Assembly: GCA_016217875.1 (NCBI GenBank)
Contig: JACRFN010000126.1
Coordinates: forward strand, 1-15,891
Direction of reading: 5' to 3'
Length of the DNA stretch: 15,891 nucleotides
Source of the DNA: Candidatus Kerfeldbacteria bacterium
Lineage (GTDB): Bacteria > Patescibacteriota > Patescibacteriia > Veblenbacterales > UBA10138
Under the pieces are notes generated by a model. The model searched no databases. It saw only the letters and a list, made by a program, of their open reading frames with translations, and was not told the origin of the DNA. How positions within the stretch are numbered: position 1 is the stretch's first letter; each line of letters begins with the position of its first letter. The position numbers were made by a program, and so were the translations under genes. This document shows positions 5,561 through 12,347 of the stretch, one piece after another.

Positions 5561-5591
5561 TTGCCGCCCTACGGCAAAGACAGGGCGGCAA
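5561..5591. repeat. 10-bp-stem inverted repeat upstream of mntA
   Basis: TTGCCGCCCT (5561-5570) pairs exactly with AGGGCGGCAA (5582-5591) around an 11-nt loop. It lies between the coiled-coil gene terminator and the mntA promoter. There is no T run, so its role is open. Confidence 0.5.
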
Positions 5592-5614
5592 ACGAGAATC
5601 GGGAATTATAATGA

Positions 5615-5650
5615 AAGAGGGTCATCCTCTGCCGGGAGAATGACCCTCTT
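5615..5650 (-). terminator. Hairpin terminator of the coiled-coil gene
   Basis: AAGAGGGTCAT (5615-5625) pairs with ATGACCCTCTT (5640-5650), with extra pairing inside the loop. It lies just past the stop codon at 5656. The T run on the minus strand is short (TTTCATT). The arms share GAGGGTCA/TGACCCTC with the terminator at 478-515. Confidence 0.55.
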
Positions 5651-5655
5651 GAAAA

Positions 5656-5943
5656 TTATCGGCTGAGTTCAACGCCTACCTTATTGGCCAAGAGCTTAAT
5701 CCAGCGTTCGTGTCTATCAAGTTCATCATACAGAACTCGGTCGAGCTTATGTTCAACTATAGTCAATCTACGCTCTACCTCATCAAAGCGTTTATCAACA
5801 TCATTAAAGCGCTTATCAACTTGTTCAAAGCGCCTATCAACTTGTTCAAAGCGCTTATCAACGCCAGCAAAACCGTCAGCTGTAAGGCGAGCCAAATCGT
5901 CTATTTTCACCACCAAGTCTTTGATTGCAACCTCCTGTGGCAT
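5656..5943 (-). CDS. Small heptad-repeat coiled-coil protein (hypothetical)
   Basis: A 95-residue, highly charged, predicted all-helical protein. Residues 27-60 are five near-identical heptads (VDKRFEQ, VDRRFEQ, VDKRFND, VDKRFDE, VERRLTI) with V and F at alternating core positions, continuing as a weaker coiled coil to about residue 85. The protein has no signal peptide or membrane segment. Proteins of this type are common and uncharacterised in Patescibacteria and in phages. The ATG at 5943 has no SD and an AT-rich upstream region, so it may be leaderless. The gene stands alone between two hairpins. It probably forms a homo-oligomeric bundle; nothing indicates its partner. Confidence 0.75.
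   Translation of the reverse strand: MPQEVAIKDLVVKIDDLARLTADGFAGVDKRFEQVDRRFEQVDKRFNDVDKRFDEVERRLTIVEHKLDRVLYDELDRHERWIKLLANKVGVELSR
5785..5866 (-). repeat. 21-bp tandem repeats encoding the heptads
   Basis: About four copies of a 21-bp unit (CAAAGCGCTTATCAACTTGTT and variants, plus-strand reading) in frame inside the coiled-coil gene. The middle copies are almost identical, indicating recent duplication. Unit number could vary between strains. Confidence 0.7.
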
Positions 5944-6044
5944 ATAGTTATAATTACAAATAATTGAGGTATTTATCAGTATACTACTGCCGACAGCGCT
6001 GTCAAACCTTTTTAATTATTACTTCTCTAGGAGGATTATTATTT

Positions 6045-6080
6045 TGCTACTTCTCTAGAAAAGTAGCAGGCAGAGTCGCC
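6045..6080 (+). repeat. Hairpin plus AGAGTCGCC element, copy A
   Basis: TGCTACTTCTCTAGAAAAGTAGCA is a nearly perfect palindrome (one mismatched pair), followed by GGC and AGAGTCGCC (6072-6080). The same composite occurs at 6290-6325. Confidence 0.65.
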
Positions 6081-6094
6081 CCGCCAAACCATAA

Positions 6095-6136
6095 CTTAGA
6101 CTATAACCTTTTCGCGCGAAAAGGTTATAGTCTAAG
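6095..6136. repeat. 42-bp perfect palindrome
   Basis: The 21 bases 6095-6115 are the exact reverse complement of 6116-6136, centred on TTTTCGCGCGAAAA with no spacer. It can extrude as a cruciform or form a very stable RNA stem. Confidence 0.85.
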
Positions 6137-6174
6137 ATTTTCCTATAAAAAGTAGATTTAGTAGATTTAAGCGT

Positions 6175-6214
6175 GTGTGACTATTTATGTCCGGCCGGAC
6201 ATAAATAGTCACAC
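6175..6214. repeat. 40-bp perfect palindrome centred on TGTCCGGCCGGACA
   Basis: 6175-6194 is the exact reverse complement of 6195-6214. The centre is shared with the palindrome at 377-406, while the arms are unrelated, which points to a common recognition core rather than a simple duplication. Confidence 0.85.
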
Positions 6215-6250
6215 TATACCACTATCAATTAATCTGCTAAATTAATCCAC

Positions 6251-6265
6251 TCCGCCCAAGGCGGA
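6251..6265. repeat. TCCGCC-N3-GGCGGA repeat, copy 1
   Basis: TCCGCC CAA GGCGGA followed by TAA. Copies with other loops are at 6494-6508 (ACA) and 11300-11315 (AATT). It is a dispersed short inverted repeat located only between genes here. Confidence 0.55.
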
Positions 6266-6289
6266 TAAGTGTTATTCCTACTAATTATT

Positions 6290-6325
6290 TGTTACTTCTC
6301 TAGGAGAAGTAACTCAAGAGTCGCC
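6290..6325 (+). repeat. Hairpin plus AGAGTCGCC element, copy B
   Basis: GTTACTTCTC TAG GAGAAGTAAC (6291-6313, 10-bp perfect stem) is followed by TCA and AGAGTCGCC (6317-6325). It aligns with copy A along about 36 bp with compensating changes in the stem. A truncated third copy, TTACTTCTCTAGGAGG, is at 6019-6034. Confidence 0.65.
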
Positions 6326-6454
6326 ACACCGGTCTCCGAGTCAGACAACGCTACCCGTGCTCAGGGCTAGCCCTATGCTAAACGACCACAAACACGGGCC
6401 AGCTTATCCTTCGCGCGGGTGCCGCGTTGTTAGCTGACTCTACGACAGGGTGGC
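6323..6454 (+). ncRNA. Candidate structured RNA, multibranch fold (unassigned)
   Basis: A nested set of complementary segments closes a roughly 130-nt domain: GCCAC (6323-6327) with GTGGC (6450-6454); GAGTCAG (6338-6344) with CTGACTC (6434-6440); ACAACGC (6345-6351) with GCGTTGT (6424-6430), a 14-bp main stem with one 3-nt bulge; CCCGTG (6354-6359) with CACGGG (6393-6398); and a small AGGG CTAG CCCT hairpin (6363-6374). The strand is uncertain, because pairing holds on both. On the plus strand the hairpin 6526-6559 would serve as terminator. It matches no RNA family I recognise (not tRNA, RNase P, tmRNA or SRP RNA). Confidence 0.4.
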
Positions 6455-6493
6455 AAGAACATCTTGACTACAGCAAAACCCCCGCTGTTCCTG

Positions 6494-6508
6494 TCCGCCA
6501 CAGGCGGA
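6494..6508. repeat. TCCGCC-N3-GGCGGA repeat, copy 2
   Basis: TCCGCC ACA GGCGGA followed by TAA, the same arms and flank as the copy at 6251-6265. Confidence 0.55.
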
Positions 6509-6525
6509 TAAACTCCGAGCATAAC

Positions 6526-6559
6526 AGAAAAGCCCTTGTTGTTCCTACAAGGGCCTTCT
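6526..6559. terminator. Terminator of the S-layer-like gene (bidirectional)
   Basis: AGAAAAGCCCTTGT (6526-6539) pairs with ACAAGGGCCTTCT (6547-6559). Reading leftward the GC stem ends in GGGCTTTTCTGTT, a good intrinsic terminator for the gene whose stop is at 6622. Reading rightward it is followed by CTTCTGTTTG, so it may also stop a rightward transcript from the 6323-6454 region. Confidence 0.65.
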
Positions 6560-6621
6560 GTTTGTCTCAGGTCAAGTTGGCTTTATGCCAAGATGGCGAG
6601 AGGCTTTTACTAGACTACAGA

Positions 6622-9600
6622 TTAACTGTAGCTGAGGGAGTTGCCCTGCAACGGATTCGGCGTGTTGTTCACCCACTTAATCGTACCGGAAGAACCGGCC
6701 GAAATAGTGGCGCCGTCGTACCAGTAGATGTCACCAGTGGTGACAGTACCGGAGCTTGAGCTGCCCAAGTTGATGTAGGAAGACAAGCTGGCAGTGCCGC
6801 CCAATAACGCCGTAGTGTCAGCTATCACGGACACCGGAGTGGTGGAGCCTGAAGCAACGACAAAGTCGGAGTTAGTTTGGGTGGGGATGAAGTACACGAA
6901 TCCGGCAATAGCGCCGCTGCTAAGTGACGAGTAGCCCGAGGCTATCGTAGTCGAGTTGTTGTCGTTACGAAGAGTCATGAGCTTGCCGTCAACCAAGTTG
7001 GCACTGGCCGAGAGGTTGACCTTGGTGTAGTCGTACACCAATTGCAGACCAGCCACCTTGATGGTTTCACCACCAACAGCAGCGGTGAAGGTGATAGAGG
7101 CGTAGTCAACAATGTCCTTATTCGCGGTAGCAACGCCCGATATTGGGTAGAACACCTGGTACCACTTGCCTGCCACTGGCGTGAAAGCCGTGGAGTTAGA
7201 GGTAGTGCCGCCGGTGTCGTGGATATCAAGGGTGGTGGCGTGAGCGGCTGATTCATTCACAAACAGCGACACACCAGAAACCTGTGACAGGTCTTGGTTA
7301 GTGCCAAAAGTGAACTTAATAGTAGCAGCCGCGCCAGCCGCTGAGGTACAAACTGCACCATCAGCAGCATAGCTGCCTGGACCAGCTGTAGCATTACCAA
7401 CCGTAGCACCAGCAGCACAGTCACCTGTACCAGCGATGGTAACGGTCACGGCTGATTTGGAGCCGTCAAGGGTGCCGACTAGGTCGCCGGCGGCAAAGCC
7501 GGTGGCAGTGTAGCCCGCGCGCTGTCGCACTTCATAGCCGCTGTTGGCCGCGAGATCAGCCTTGAGGATGATATCGTTGGCGGTTCTGGCCTTGCCTGTG
7601 CCCGAGGGCGAGGCAGAGTTCAGAGAAGCGGTCAGCTTGGTGCGGTAGACAGTGCTGTTGTTGGCGGCGTAAGCCGCGTTGTAATTGGCCAAGGTGGCGT
7701 AAGCGCCGGAGGAAGCGCCAGTAGCGATTACCGTGTCAGTACCGGCTCCGGTAGGAGCGGCGCTCAAGGTGTTGAGCACGAAGCGGTTCTTCAACGCCAC
7801 GGTGGCGTTGGTGTAATCAGACACGTCGCCCTTCAGAGTGAAGAGCTTGTAGTCGTTGGAATTGACCGTCTTGCCAATGCCGCTGAAAACGGCGCCGGAG
7901 ACAATCTTGTAAGTGGCGCCAGCGTGGTCTTCGTTGGTGAAGGCGACGCCGACTGGCGTGATGGTGGCCACCATGGTCGCGCCGACGTAGCCGGTGATGC
8001 GACCTACTTTGCCAATATCGTTACCGGCAGTCGAGTTCGTCAAGAACACGATGTAGTAACCATTGTAGTAGCTGTCGACAGCCGAGGAATCGGCTCCCAA
8101 CTTGATGGTCGTAGTCGCAGCCCCCAAGGTAACCACCGTGTTAGTAGTGTTGGTGACGTTGCTCAAACCAGTCACGGTGTTGCCCACCTGGGCGCCATCC
8201 GCGTACAGCTTGAGATTCTTGACGTTGTTTATACTGTTGGCATCCGCGCTGTTGTCAACGAAGATGAGCTGGTTCACTGTGAGGGCCTCGGCATTGTTGG
8301 CCTGCAGTTTCCACACGCCCAAGGTGGAGCTGGTGGAATTCATCACCACTTGCTGGTCCTGCGGGGTGGACTGGTCAGCTGAAACGGTCAACTGGCCGCC
8401 GGCCGAGGTGGTGAAGGTTTGCAGGTTAGCTGCTGAGGCGAGCGCCACAGTAGTCGTGGTTGACTTGCCTACGCTCGAAGCGGCTGAAACCTGAATAATG
8501 CCGTTGTTGCCGGTGATATCGGCGCCGGACAAAATGTCGGCGTAAATATCAATCTGCACCGAGCCGGAAGCCGCAATAGCGAGCGCGGGCGAGATGCTGA
8601 AGGCGTTGGAAGTGCCGGCGGTGGTACCCGGGTTCACCCAAGTAGCGCCGAGCTGAGTGGAGCCGTTCATCAACTTTACGTTGGTGAGAGCATGGCCCAA
8701 AGATTCACCGGCCGTACCAGCGCTGTCGGTGATGGTGATGCTGTTGAGGTCAATACCTTCAGCCGAACCGGCAGTGAAGATGACCGAACCAACGCGCTGA
8801 TTCTGTGCGCCCACAACCACGGTCATGGCAGACACCGAAGAGTTGGAGGCGGCAGTCAAAGCGCCAGCAGCTATGGTTAGAGCGTTACCGGCCGTAATGG
8901 CAGCCGGGGCGTTGATGGAGTTGAGCGAAGCCTGGCCTTGGGCATTGTTGGTACCTTGAATCAAAGCCACTTGCACGCCATCAGTAGCCACGCCGGTGCC
9001 GGTAAGGTCACCGACCACTGACAGCACTTTGGTAACGCCAGACGGAATTAACGCGCTGTTGCCAAGAGTGTAACCAGCATCGTTGGCATCAGCCGCAGCT
9101 GCCGCCAGGTTCTGGACTACATAGCTGGTGACAGTGGTGGCGATAGAACCAACTTGAGTGCCGTCAAGCAACAGCTTAACGTTCTTTAAGGTCTTGCCTG
9201 AGTTGGCGCCTGCGCCAACCGCGGCCCGCAAGCCCAGGGAGGTTATCTTGACGTCCTCACCCGAGGCCTTGAGGTCGAACTTGGCCAGGGTGACGCTCGT
9301 ACCGTTAAGCGCCACGTTGCCCGAGGTGGAATCGGAGCGCTTGTTCACGCTCAAGTTGCCGCCATTGATGGTGGAGCCAGTGGCGCCGCCAGCCTGCACT
9401 ACGGTCCAGGTTCCCACTACTCCGCCATTGGGGAAGGGGAAGAGCGACACGTTGTACTGGGTGTCAACGACGTTGAGGTCGGATGAGCGCTGAATGGAGA
9501 ACTTAAAGGTGCGGGTAGCGCCGGCCTTGATGTCGGCCTTCAATGACAACTGCTTGGTAATACCAGAGTTGATCAAAAGAGGCGAGGCCGCGAGGTCAAA

Positions 9601-11028
9601 GGCGATTTTCTTGTTGGCGTCGGCCGCAGCCACGGCCGAGCCGAGCTGGGTGCCGCCGTCGTACAGCTTGAAGTTTACGAGGTCAGCTGTAGTGGTGGAA
9701 CCAACGTTGGTAACGGCAATGTACGACACTTTGAGATTTTGGTTGGAAGCCATTAGGCTGAACTTCCAAACCTCAAGGTTGTCCTGAGCGTCAACTGTGT
9801 TGTTGGCGGCCGGGGACACGTTGGCCACCGTCAGCTTACCGAGGTCGGTCACGACCGCGGTGGACATCAGACTCCCGCTAAGCGGGAAAGTGCCACTGAC
9901 TGTGGCGCCATTGGTTACGACATCGGCCGAGGTATTAATACCCAAACCGAGTGTAATACCAGCGCCAGTGCCCTTGGTGAGGTCAATCATCGCCGACACG
10001 GCTTTAGTTGTGCCAGCAGCCACGCTGAAGAGCGGGCTGGAAGTGGTGCCAGTGAAAGTGACCACGCCGGAGGAGATGGAGGTCATCTCAGCCAAGCGGG
10101 TGCTGCCGTCGTACAGGTAAACGTTGGAGAAGCTGGAATCGTTAACGATACCAAGCTTTTTGAGTTTAAGTGAAGTAATACCGACTGCCCCATCGCTGCC
10201 CGCGGCAAAGTTGAACTTGGCTATGGGAGCGAGCGCCTGACCGCCATTGGCGGCATCGGCGATGATGGAGGTGGCGGCCGGTGTGTCAGAAGCGAGCGCC
10301 ACGGACAAGCCGGTACCGGCGCCCGGAGCGGGGGCCACACCAACTGAGCCGGAAACGTTCACTACGGCCGCCTCCTTACCCGTGATGGATGAGCCAGCAG
10401 TGTAAGTGAGAGTGGTCTCGATGGCGTTGGCCGAGTCAATCATGTTGGCGGCGACGGCGGCATCAGAGGCGAAAGGACGCTTGGCGCCGCCCTCAATGTA
10501 ATAGAGGGTGGTGGAGTTGGCGTACTTAACTACCGTACCGTCAGGGTGGACGTTGGAGGTGATGTTTGAGCCCGACTTGTAGTTTACGAAGAAGGAATCA
10601 GGTACATCAACCACGCGCTTGGCCCAAGTTGAACCATAGAGTGCCAAAGCGATAGCCTCAGTGGAAACCCACTGCAGGGAACCGCCCGGACCAACGGCGT
10701 ACACCTTAGGGTCGGTGGTGATTTTCACGAGCTTGGTACCCGGACGGATGGTAACGTTACCACCCAGAGGGTAGGACTGAAGCTCGGAGGAAGGGACCGT
10801 CTTCACGCTGGAGAAGTCCTTGTACCAGGACTTGTAAGTTGACTCCGTGGGGAAGACGAAACGCTTGGAACCATCAAAGTAGTAGACGGCAGAATTGCCG
10901 GCCATCTTGATTAAGTCGCCAGCAGTCGCGGCCGCGCTAACGCCCACTGGGGCGAAAGACACGCCGACAGACCACAGAACCGTCAAGACGGTGACTCCGA
11001 TGGAGAAAGCTTTTTTGAATTTAGACAT
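6622..11028 (-). CDS. Giant S-layer-like surface protein
   Basis: A 1468-residue exported protein from the ATG at 11028. The frame is open 23 codons further upstream, but M-S-K-F-K-K begins a proper signal peptide (about residues 1-32, cleavage near VSA-AATAG), and AAAGGA lies 11 nt before it. Residues 37-210 hold three related beta repeats (GDLIKMAGNSAVYYFDGSKR; LVKITTDPKVYAVGPGG; TVVKYANSTTLYYIEGGAKR), the hallmark of an abundant Patescibacteria surface-protein family. The middle, about 255-1000, is at least five Ig-like beta modules sharing an LTV.....P opening, KF.l.a....v.I.sl, NVkLydG.tqlG and a closing IPSGVTK.lslk.Dl. The end (GDIYWYDG...IKWVNNTP) is a conserved C-terminal cap. It has almost no cysteine, is rich in Ala/Thr/Ser/Gly, and was probably translated at high level. 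It most likely forms or decorates the cell-surface lattice. Function is by family resemblance only. Confidence 0.85.
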   Translation of the reverse strand: MSKFKKAFSIGVTVLTVLWSVGVSFAPVGVSAAATAGDLIKMAGNSAVYYFDGSKRFVFPTESTYKSWYKDFSSVKTVPSSELQSYPLGGNVTIRPGTKLVKITTDPKVYAVGPGGSLQWVSTEAIALALYGSTWAKRVVDVPDSFFVNYKSGSNITSNVHPDGTVVKYANSTTLYYIEGGAKRPFASDAAVAANMIDSANAIETTLTYTAGSSITGKEAAVVNVSGSVGVAPAPGAGTGLSVALASDTPAATSIIADAANGGQALAPIAKFNFAAGSDGAVGITSLKLKKLGIVNDSSFSNVYLYDGSTRLAEMTSISSGVVTFTGTTSSPLFSVAAGTTKAVSAMIDLTKGTGAGITLGLGINTSADVVTNGATVSGTFPLSGSLMSTAVVTDLGKLTVANVSPAANNTVDAQDNLEVWKFSLMASNQNLKVSYIAVTNVGSTTTADLVNFKLYDGGTQLGSAVAAADANKKIAFDLAASPLLINSGITKQLSLKADIKAGATRTFKFSIQRSSDLNVVDTQYNVSLFPFPNGGVVGTWTVVQAGGATGSTINGGNLSVNKRSDSTSGNVALNGTSVTLAKFDLKASGEDVKITSLGLRAAVGAGANSGKTLKNVKLLLDGTQVGSIATTVTSYVVQNLAAAAADANDAGYTLGNSALIPSGVTKVLSVVGDLTGTGVATDGVQVALIQGTNNAQGQASLNSINAPAAITAGNALTIAAGALTAASNSSVSAMTVVVGAQNQRVGSVIFTAGSAEGIDLNSITITDSAGTAGESLGHALTNVKLMNGSTQLGATWVNPGTTAGTSNAFSISPALAIAASGSVQIDIYADILSGADITGNNGIIQVSAASSVGKSTTTTVALASAANLQTFTTSAGGQLTVSADQSTPQDQQVVMNSTSSTLGVWKLQANNAEALTVNQLIFVDNSADANSINNVKNLKLYADGAQVGNTVTGLSNVTNTTNTVVTLGAATTTIKLGADSSAVDSYYNGYYIVFLTNSTAGNDIGKVGRITGYVGATMVATITPVGVAFTNEDHAGATYKIVSGAVFSGIGKTVNSNDYKLFTLKGDVSDYTNATVALKNRFVLNTLSAAPTGAGTDTVIATGASSGAYATLANYNAAYAANNSTVYRTKLTASLNSASPSGTGKARTANDIILKADLAANSGYEVRQRAGYTATGFAAGDLVGTLDGSKSAVTVTIAGTGDCAAGATVGNATAGPGSYAADGAVCTSAAGAAATIKFTFGTNQDLSQVSGVSLFVNESAAHATTLDIHDTGGTTSNSTAFTPVAGKWYQVFYPISGVATANKDIVDYASITFTAAVGGETIKVAGLQLVYDYTKVNLSASANLVDGKLMTLRNDNNSTTIASGYSSLSSGAIAGFVYFIPTQTNSDFVVASGSTTPVSVIADTTALLGGTASLSSYINLGSSSSGTVTTGDIYWYDGATISAGSSGTIKWVNNTPNPLQGNSLSYS

Positions 11029-11140
11029 TAGGAGGATTTTCCTTTTAACGAAGTCGAGGTTGGAGTAAGAGGTTGGAGTAAGAGTCGTTGGACTCAATAC
11101 TCTATCTCTTTACTCTTACTCTTACTTCGTATAATTAAGA
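11029..11140 (-). promoter_or_regulatory. Leader of the S-layer-like gene with CTCTTACTC repeats and a GAGTC hairpin
   Basis: On the message strand CTCTTACTCCAAC occurs twice in tandem (complement of about 11059-11084), preceded by GAGTCCAACGACTC, a small hairpin (11082-11095), and further up by the complementary GAGTAAGAGTAAGAG (about 11109-11128). The outer and inner repeats can pair into a longer stem. The leader of the 736-aa gene (3991-4020) has the same word, as ACTCTTACTCTTAACTCTTACT. No confident promoter was found for this gene. Confidence 0.5.
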
Positions 11141-11272
11141 GTGGAACTCATCCTCGCCTACTCCCGCACCTTAACAGTACGGGCCGGCCCGACCTTTGGC
11201 CTGGCGGCAACTGACAGCTACTGCAAGCTGCGCCAGCTGAGGATTATCCAGCTCAAGAAATTTAATAAATAA
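11141..11272 (+). CDS. Possible 43-aa ORF with GTG start (doubtful)
   Basis: A GTG at 11141 opens 43 codons to a TAA at 11270-11272 (product begins V/M-E-L-I-L-A-Y-S-R-T and ends basic, KKFNK). A perfect -10 hexamer TATAAT (11130-11135) stands 5 nt before the GTG, which would suit a leaderless message, but there is no -35 match. No domain is recognised. The TATAAT may be coincidental in AT-rich DNA. Confidence 0.25.
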   Translation: MELILAYSRTLTVRAGPTFGLAATDSYCKLRQLRIIQLKKFNK

Positions 11273-11299
11273 AAGTGGGTGGTTAAATCCGCTCCGCTA

Positions 11300-11315
11300 T
11301 CCGCCAATTGGCGGA
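11300..11315. repeat. TCCGCC-AATT-GGCGGA repeat, copy 3
   Basis: A 16-bp perfect palindrome, part of an 18-bp perfect one (11299-11316) with a further imperfect extension. Same arms as at 6251-6265 and 6494-6508. Confidence 0.55.
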
Positions 11316-11748
11316 TGCGGACGGATACGAAAGCATGAGGCTTAGGCAGGGCCGCATAATCGCGGGCGCTAGCCCTGAACCAAAGCTTACACTTGGTACG
11401 GGGCCGCTGATTCTATTCTTCATCAAGCCGCCCATGGGGGGCTAAGGCAGCCAGTGGCTAATGGCCTATAGCAAATGGCACAAAGACCATAAGCTATTGG
11501 CTATTTGCTAACTGCTAACCAACCCAGCCAGATAGAGAACGAAACGGGCTCGCCCCGCACAAGCTTGCGCTCATACGGGCCGTGCCTCATAAAACACCAT
11601 TGCTTTACAAAATTTACACTCTGTAAAGTAACGCGCTCTACGGGGCAAGCGGCGGCAAACGCATGCCTTAAGCTATAGAGCCCTCGTTCAACCTAACCAC
11701 TATTATTTAGAAAAGAACTTGAGGGGAGTCGCTGGACTCCGTGTGTGG

Positions 11749-11764
11749 GGCCAAACGTTTGGCC
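11749..11764 (-). terminator. 16-bp palindrome downstream of hicA
   Basis: GGCCAAAC directly joined to GTTTGGCC, about 40 bp past the hicA stop, with a second hairpin GGAGTC GCTG GACTCC at 11725-11740. There is no T run after either stem, so termination is only a possibility. Confidence 0.3.
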
Positions 11765-11801
11765 GCAAGCATGGGGCAACGACTGAAAACAATTTTTAAT
11801 T

Positions 11802-12020
11802 TTAAAGTAATTTACGTAACTCTAGGGCTGTAACTTCGGCGTCGCGGAGAATCTTACGGAGTAAGCCTCGGCTAATTACTTGGTAATCCGGTACGGTGAC
11901 TGACTTTCTCCCCTCACAAGCCAGACGAAGGTGGCTACTGCGCTGACGAACCACTTGGTAACCTAGCCGCCCTAGTACCCTCACAACGCGGGCACCTGAG
12001 AGAATCGGCAACGCTGGCAT
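11802..12020 (-). CDS. hicA: HicA-type mRNA interferase toxin
   Basis: A 72-residue protein with the full HicA layout: LPILSGARVVRVLGRLGYQVVRQ, the catalytic His at position 30 in RSSHLRL (family GSHxxL), then VTVPDYQVISRGLLRKILRDA, matching the usual VPxHxELxxGTLRxILRxA. HicA is a double-stranded-RNA-binding-fold RNase that cleaves mRNA and is neutralised by HicB. Its ATG lies 2 nt after the hicB stop, so the genes form one operon with the antitoxin first, the less common order. Odd points are Ser in place of the usual Gly before Ser-His, and Tyr in place of His in PDYQ; activity may be altered. Confidence 0.9.
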   Translation of the reverse strand: MPALPILSGARVVRVLGRLGYQVVRQRSSHLRLACEGRKSVTVPDYQVISRGLLRKILRDAEVTALELRKLL

Positions 12021-12022
12021 AA

Positions 12023-12259
12023 CTATACTGTAATGGTGTGAAGGCTTAACTCTCGATGCTGGTATGACTGGAGAACGGCCTTATTCTTAGTCTCGTCCAG
12101 CACCATGGCGATTACCTCGCGAATATTATTGAGCGCCTCATCAATAGTTTTTCCTTGACTGTAGCACCCTTCAAGCACCGGACACTCTACAACGTAGTAG
12201 TTGTCTTCTTTCTCTACTATCAACGGCAGTTGAAGAGAAGCGCGAATTGCTTTTGGCAT
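12023..12259 (-). CDS. hicB: HicB-type antitoxin
   Basis: A 78-residue protein with the HicB partial RNase-H-fold pattern: LPLIVEKEDNYYVVECPVLEGCYSQGKTIDEALNNIREVIAMVL, where the CPxLxGC...GxTxxEAxxNIxEAI consensus is almost complete. It should bind HicA and block its active site. No clear DNA-binding helix-turn-helix or ribbon is visible in the short C-terminus (after residue 58), so autoregulation would need another contact. The start at 12259 has no SD; TATAAA lies about 10 nt upstream of the ATG. Confidence 0.9.
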   Translation of the reverse strand: MPKAIRASLQLPLIVEKEDNYYVVECPVLEGCYSQGKTIDEALNNIREVIAMVLDETKNKAVLQSYQHRELSLHTITV

Positions 12260-12347
12260 AAGGCTAAAACTTTATACTGCTCAATAACCACTAATTTAAA
12301 CCTACCTAATTCAACAATTTAGATATCAGGCTTTCGAACTAGGGTTT

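Larger units (their letters stand above)
5985..6330. other. Palindrome island between the coiled-coil gene and the S-layer gene
   Basis: About 345 bp with no coding potential on either strand but several inverted repeats in a row: a partial TTACTTCTCTAGGAGG (6019-6034), an imperfect 24-bp palindrome (6045-6068), a 42-bp perfect palindrome (6095-6136), a 40-bp perfect palindrome (6175-6214), TCCGCC-CAA-GGCGGA (6251-6265), and a 10-bp-stem hairpin (6291-6313). No mobile-element gene is present. Confidence 0.75.
11273..11801. other. Non-coding region with several hairpins
   Basis: No coding frame was found on either strand. Visible structure: TCCGCC-AATT-GGCGGA (11300-11315); nested CAGGGC/GCCCTG and CGC/GCG (11347-11377) followed by ACCAA/TTGGT (11379-11397); imperfect GCTATTTGCTA-type repeats (about 11450-11520); CTTTACA/TGTAAAG (11603-11628); GCTCTA/TAGAGC enclosing GGCA/TGCC (11635-11681); GGAGTC/GACTCC (11725-11740); and a 16-bp palindrome (11749-11764). 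It may contain an unrecognised RNA or decayed repeats. Confidence 0.5.

Noticed and set aside
5785..5866. Regularly spaced short repeats that could suggest a CRISPR array
   Set aside because: The units are directly adjacent 21-bp copies without spacers and encode in-frame heptads of a coiled coil.
6323..6454. tRNA or other known RNA in the structured region
   Set aside because: There is no TpsiC arm, no CCA-proximal acceptor pattern, and no RNase P, tmRNA or SRP signature words.
6427..6759. 110-aa plus-strand open frame
   Set aside because: It spans the terminator hairpin and the antisense 3' end of the S-layer-like gene and has no domain or start signal.
11029..11097. Upstream ATG at 11097 as the start of the S-layer-like gene
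   Set aside because: It would place 23 extra residues before a canonical signal peptide and would lie inside the repeat-rich leader; the ATG at 11028 has an AAAGGA upstream.
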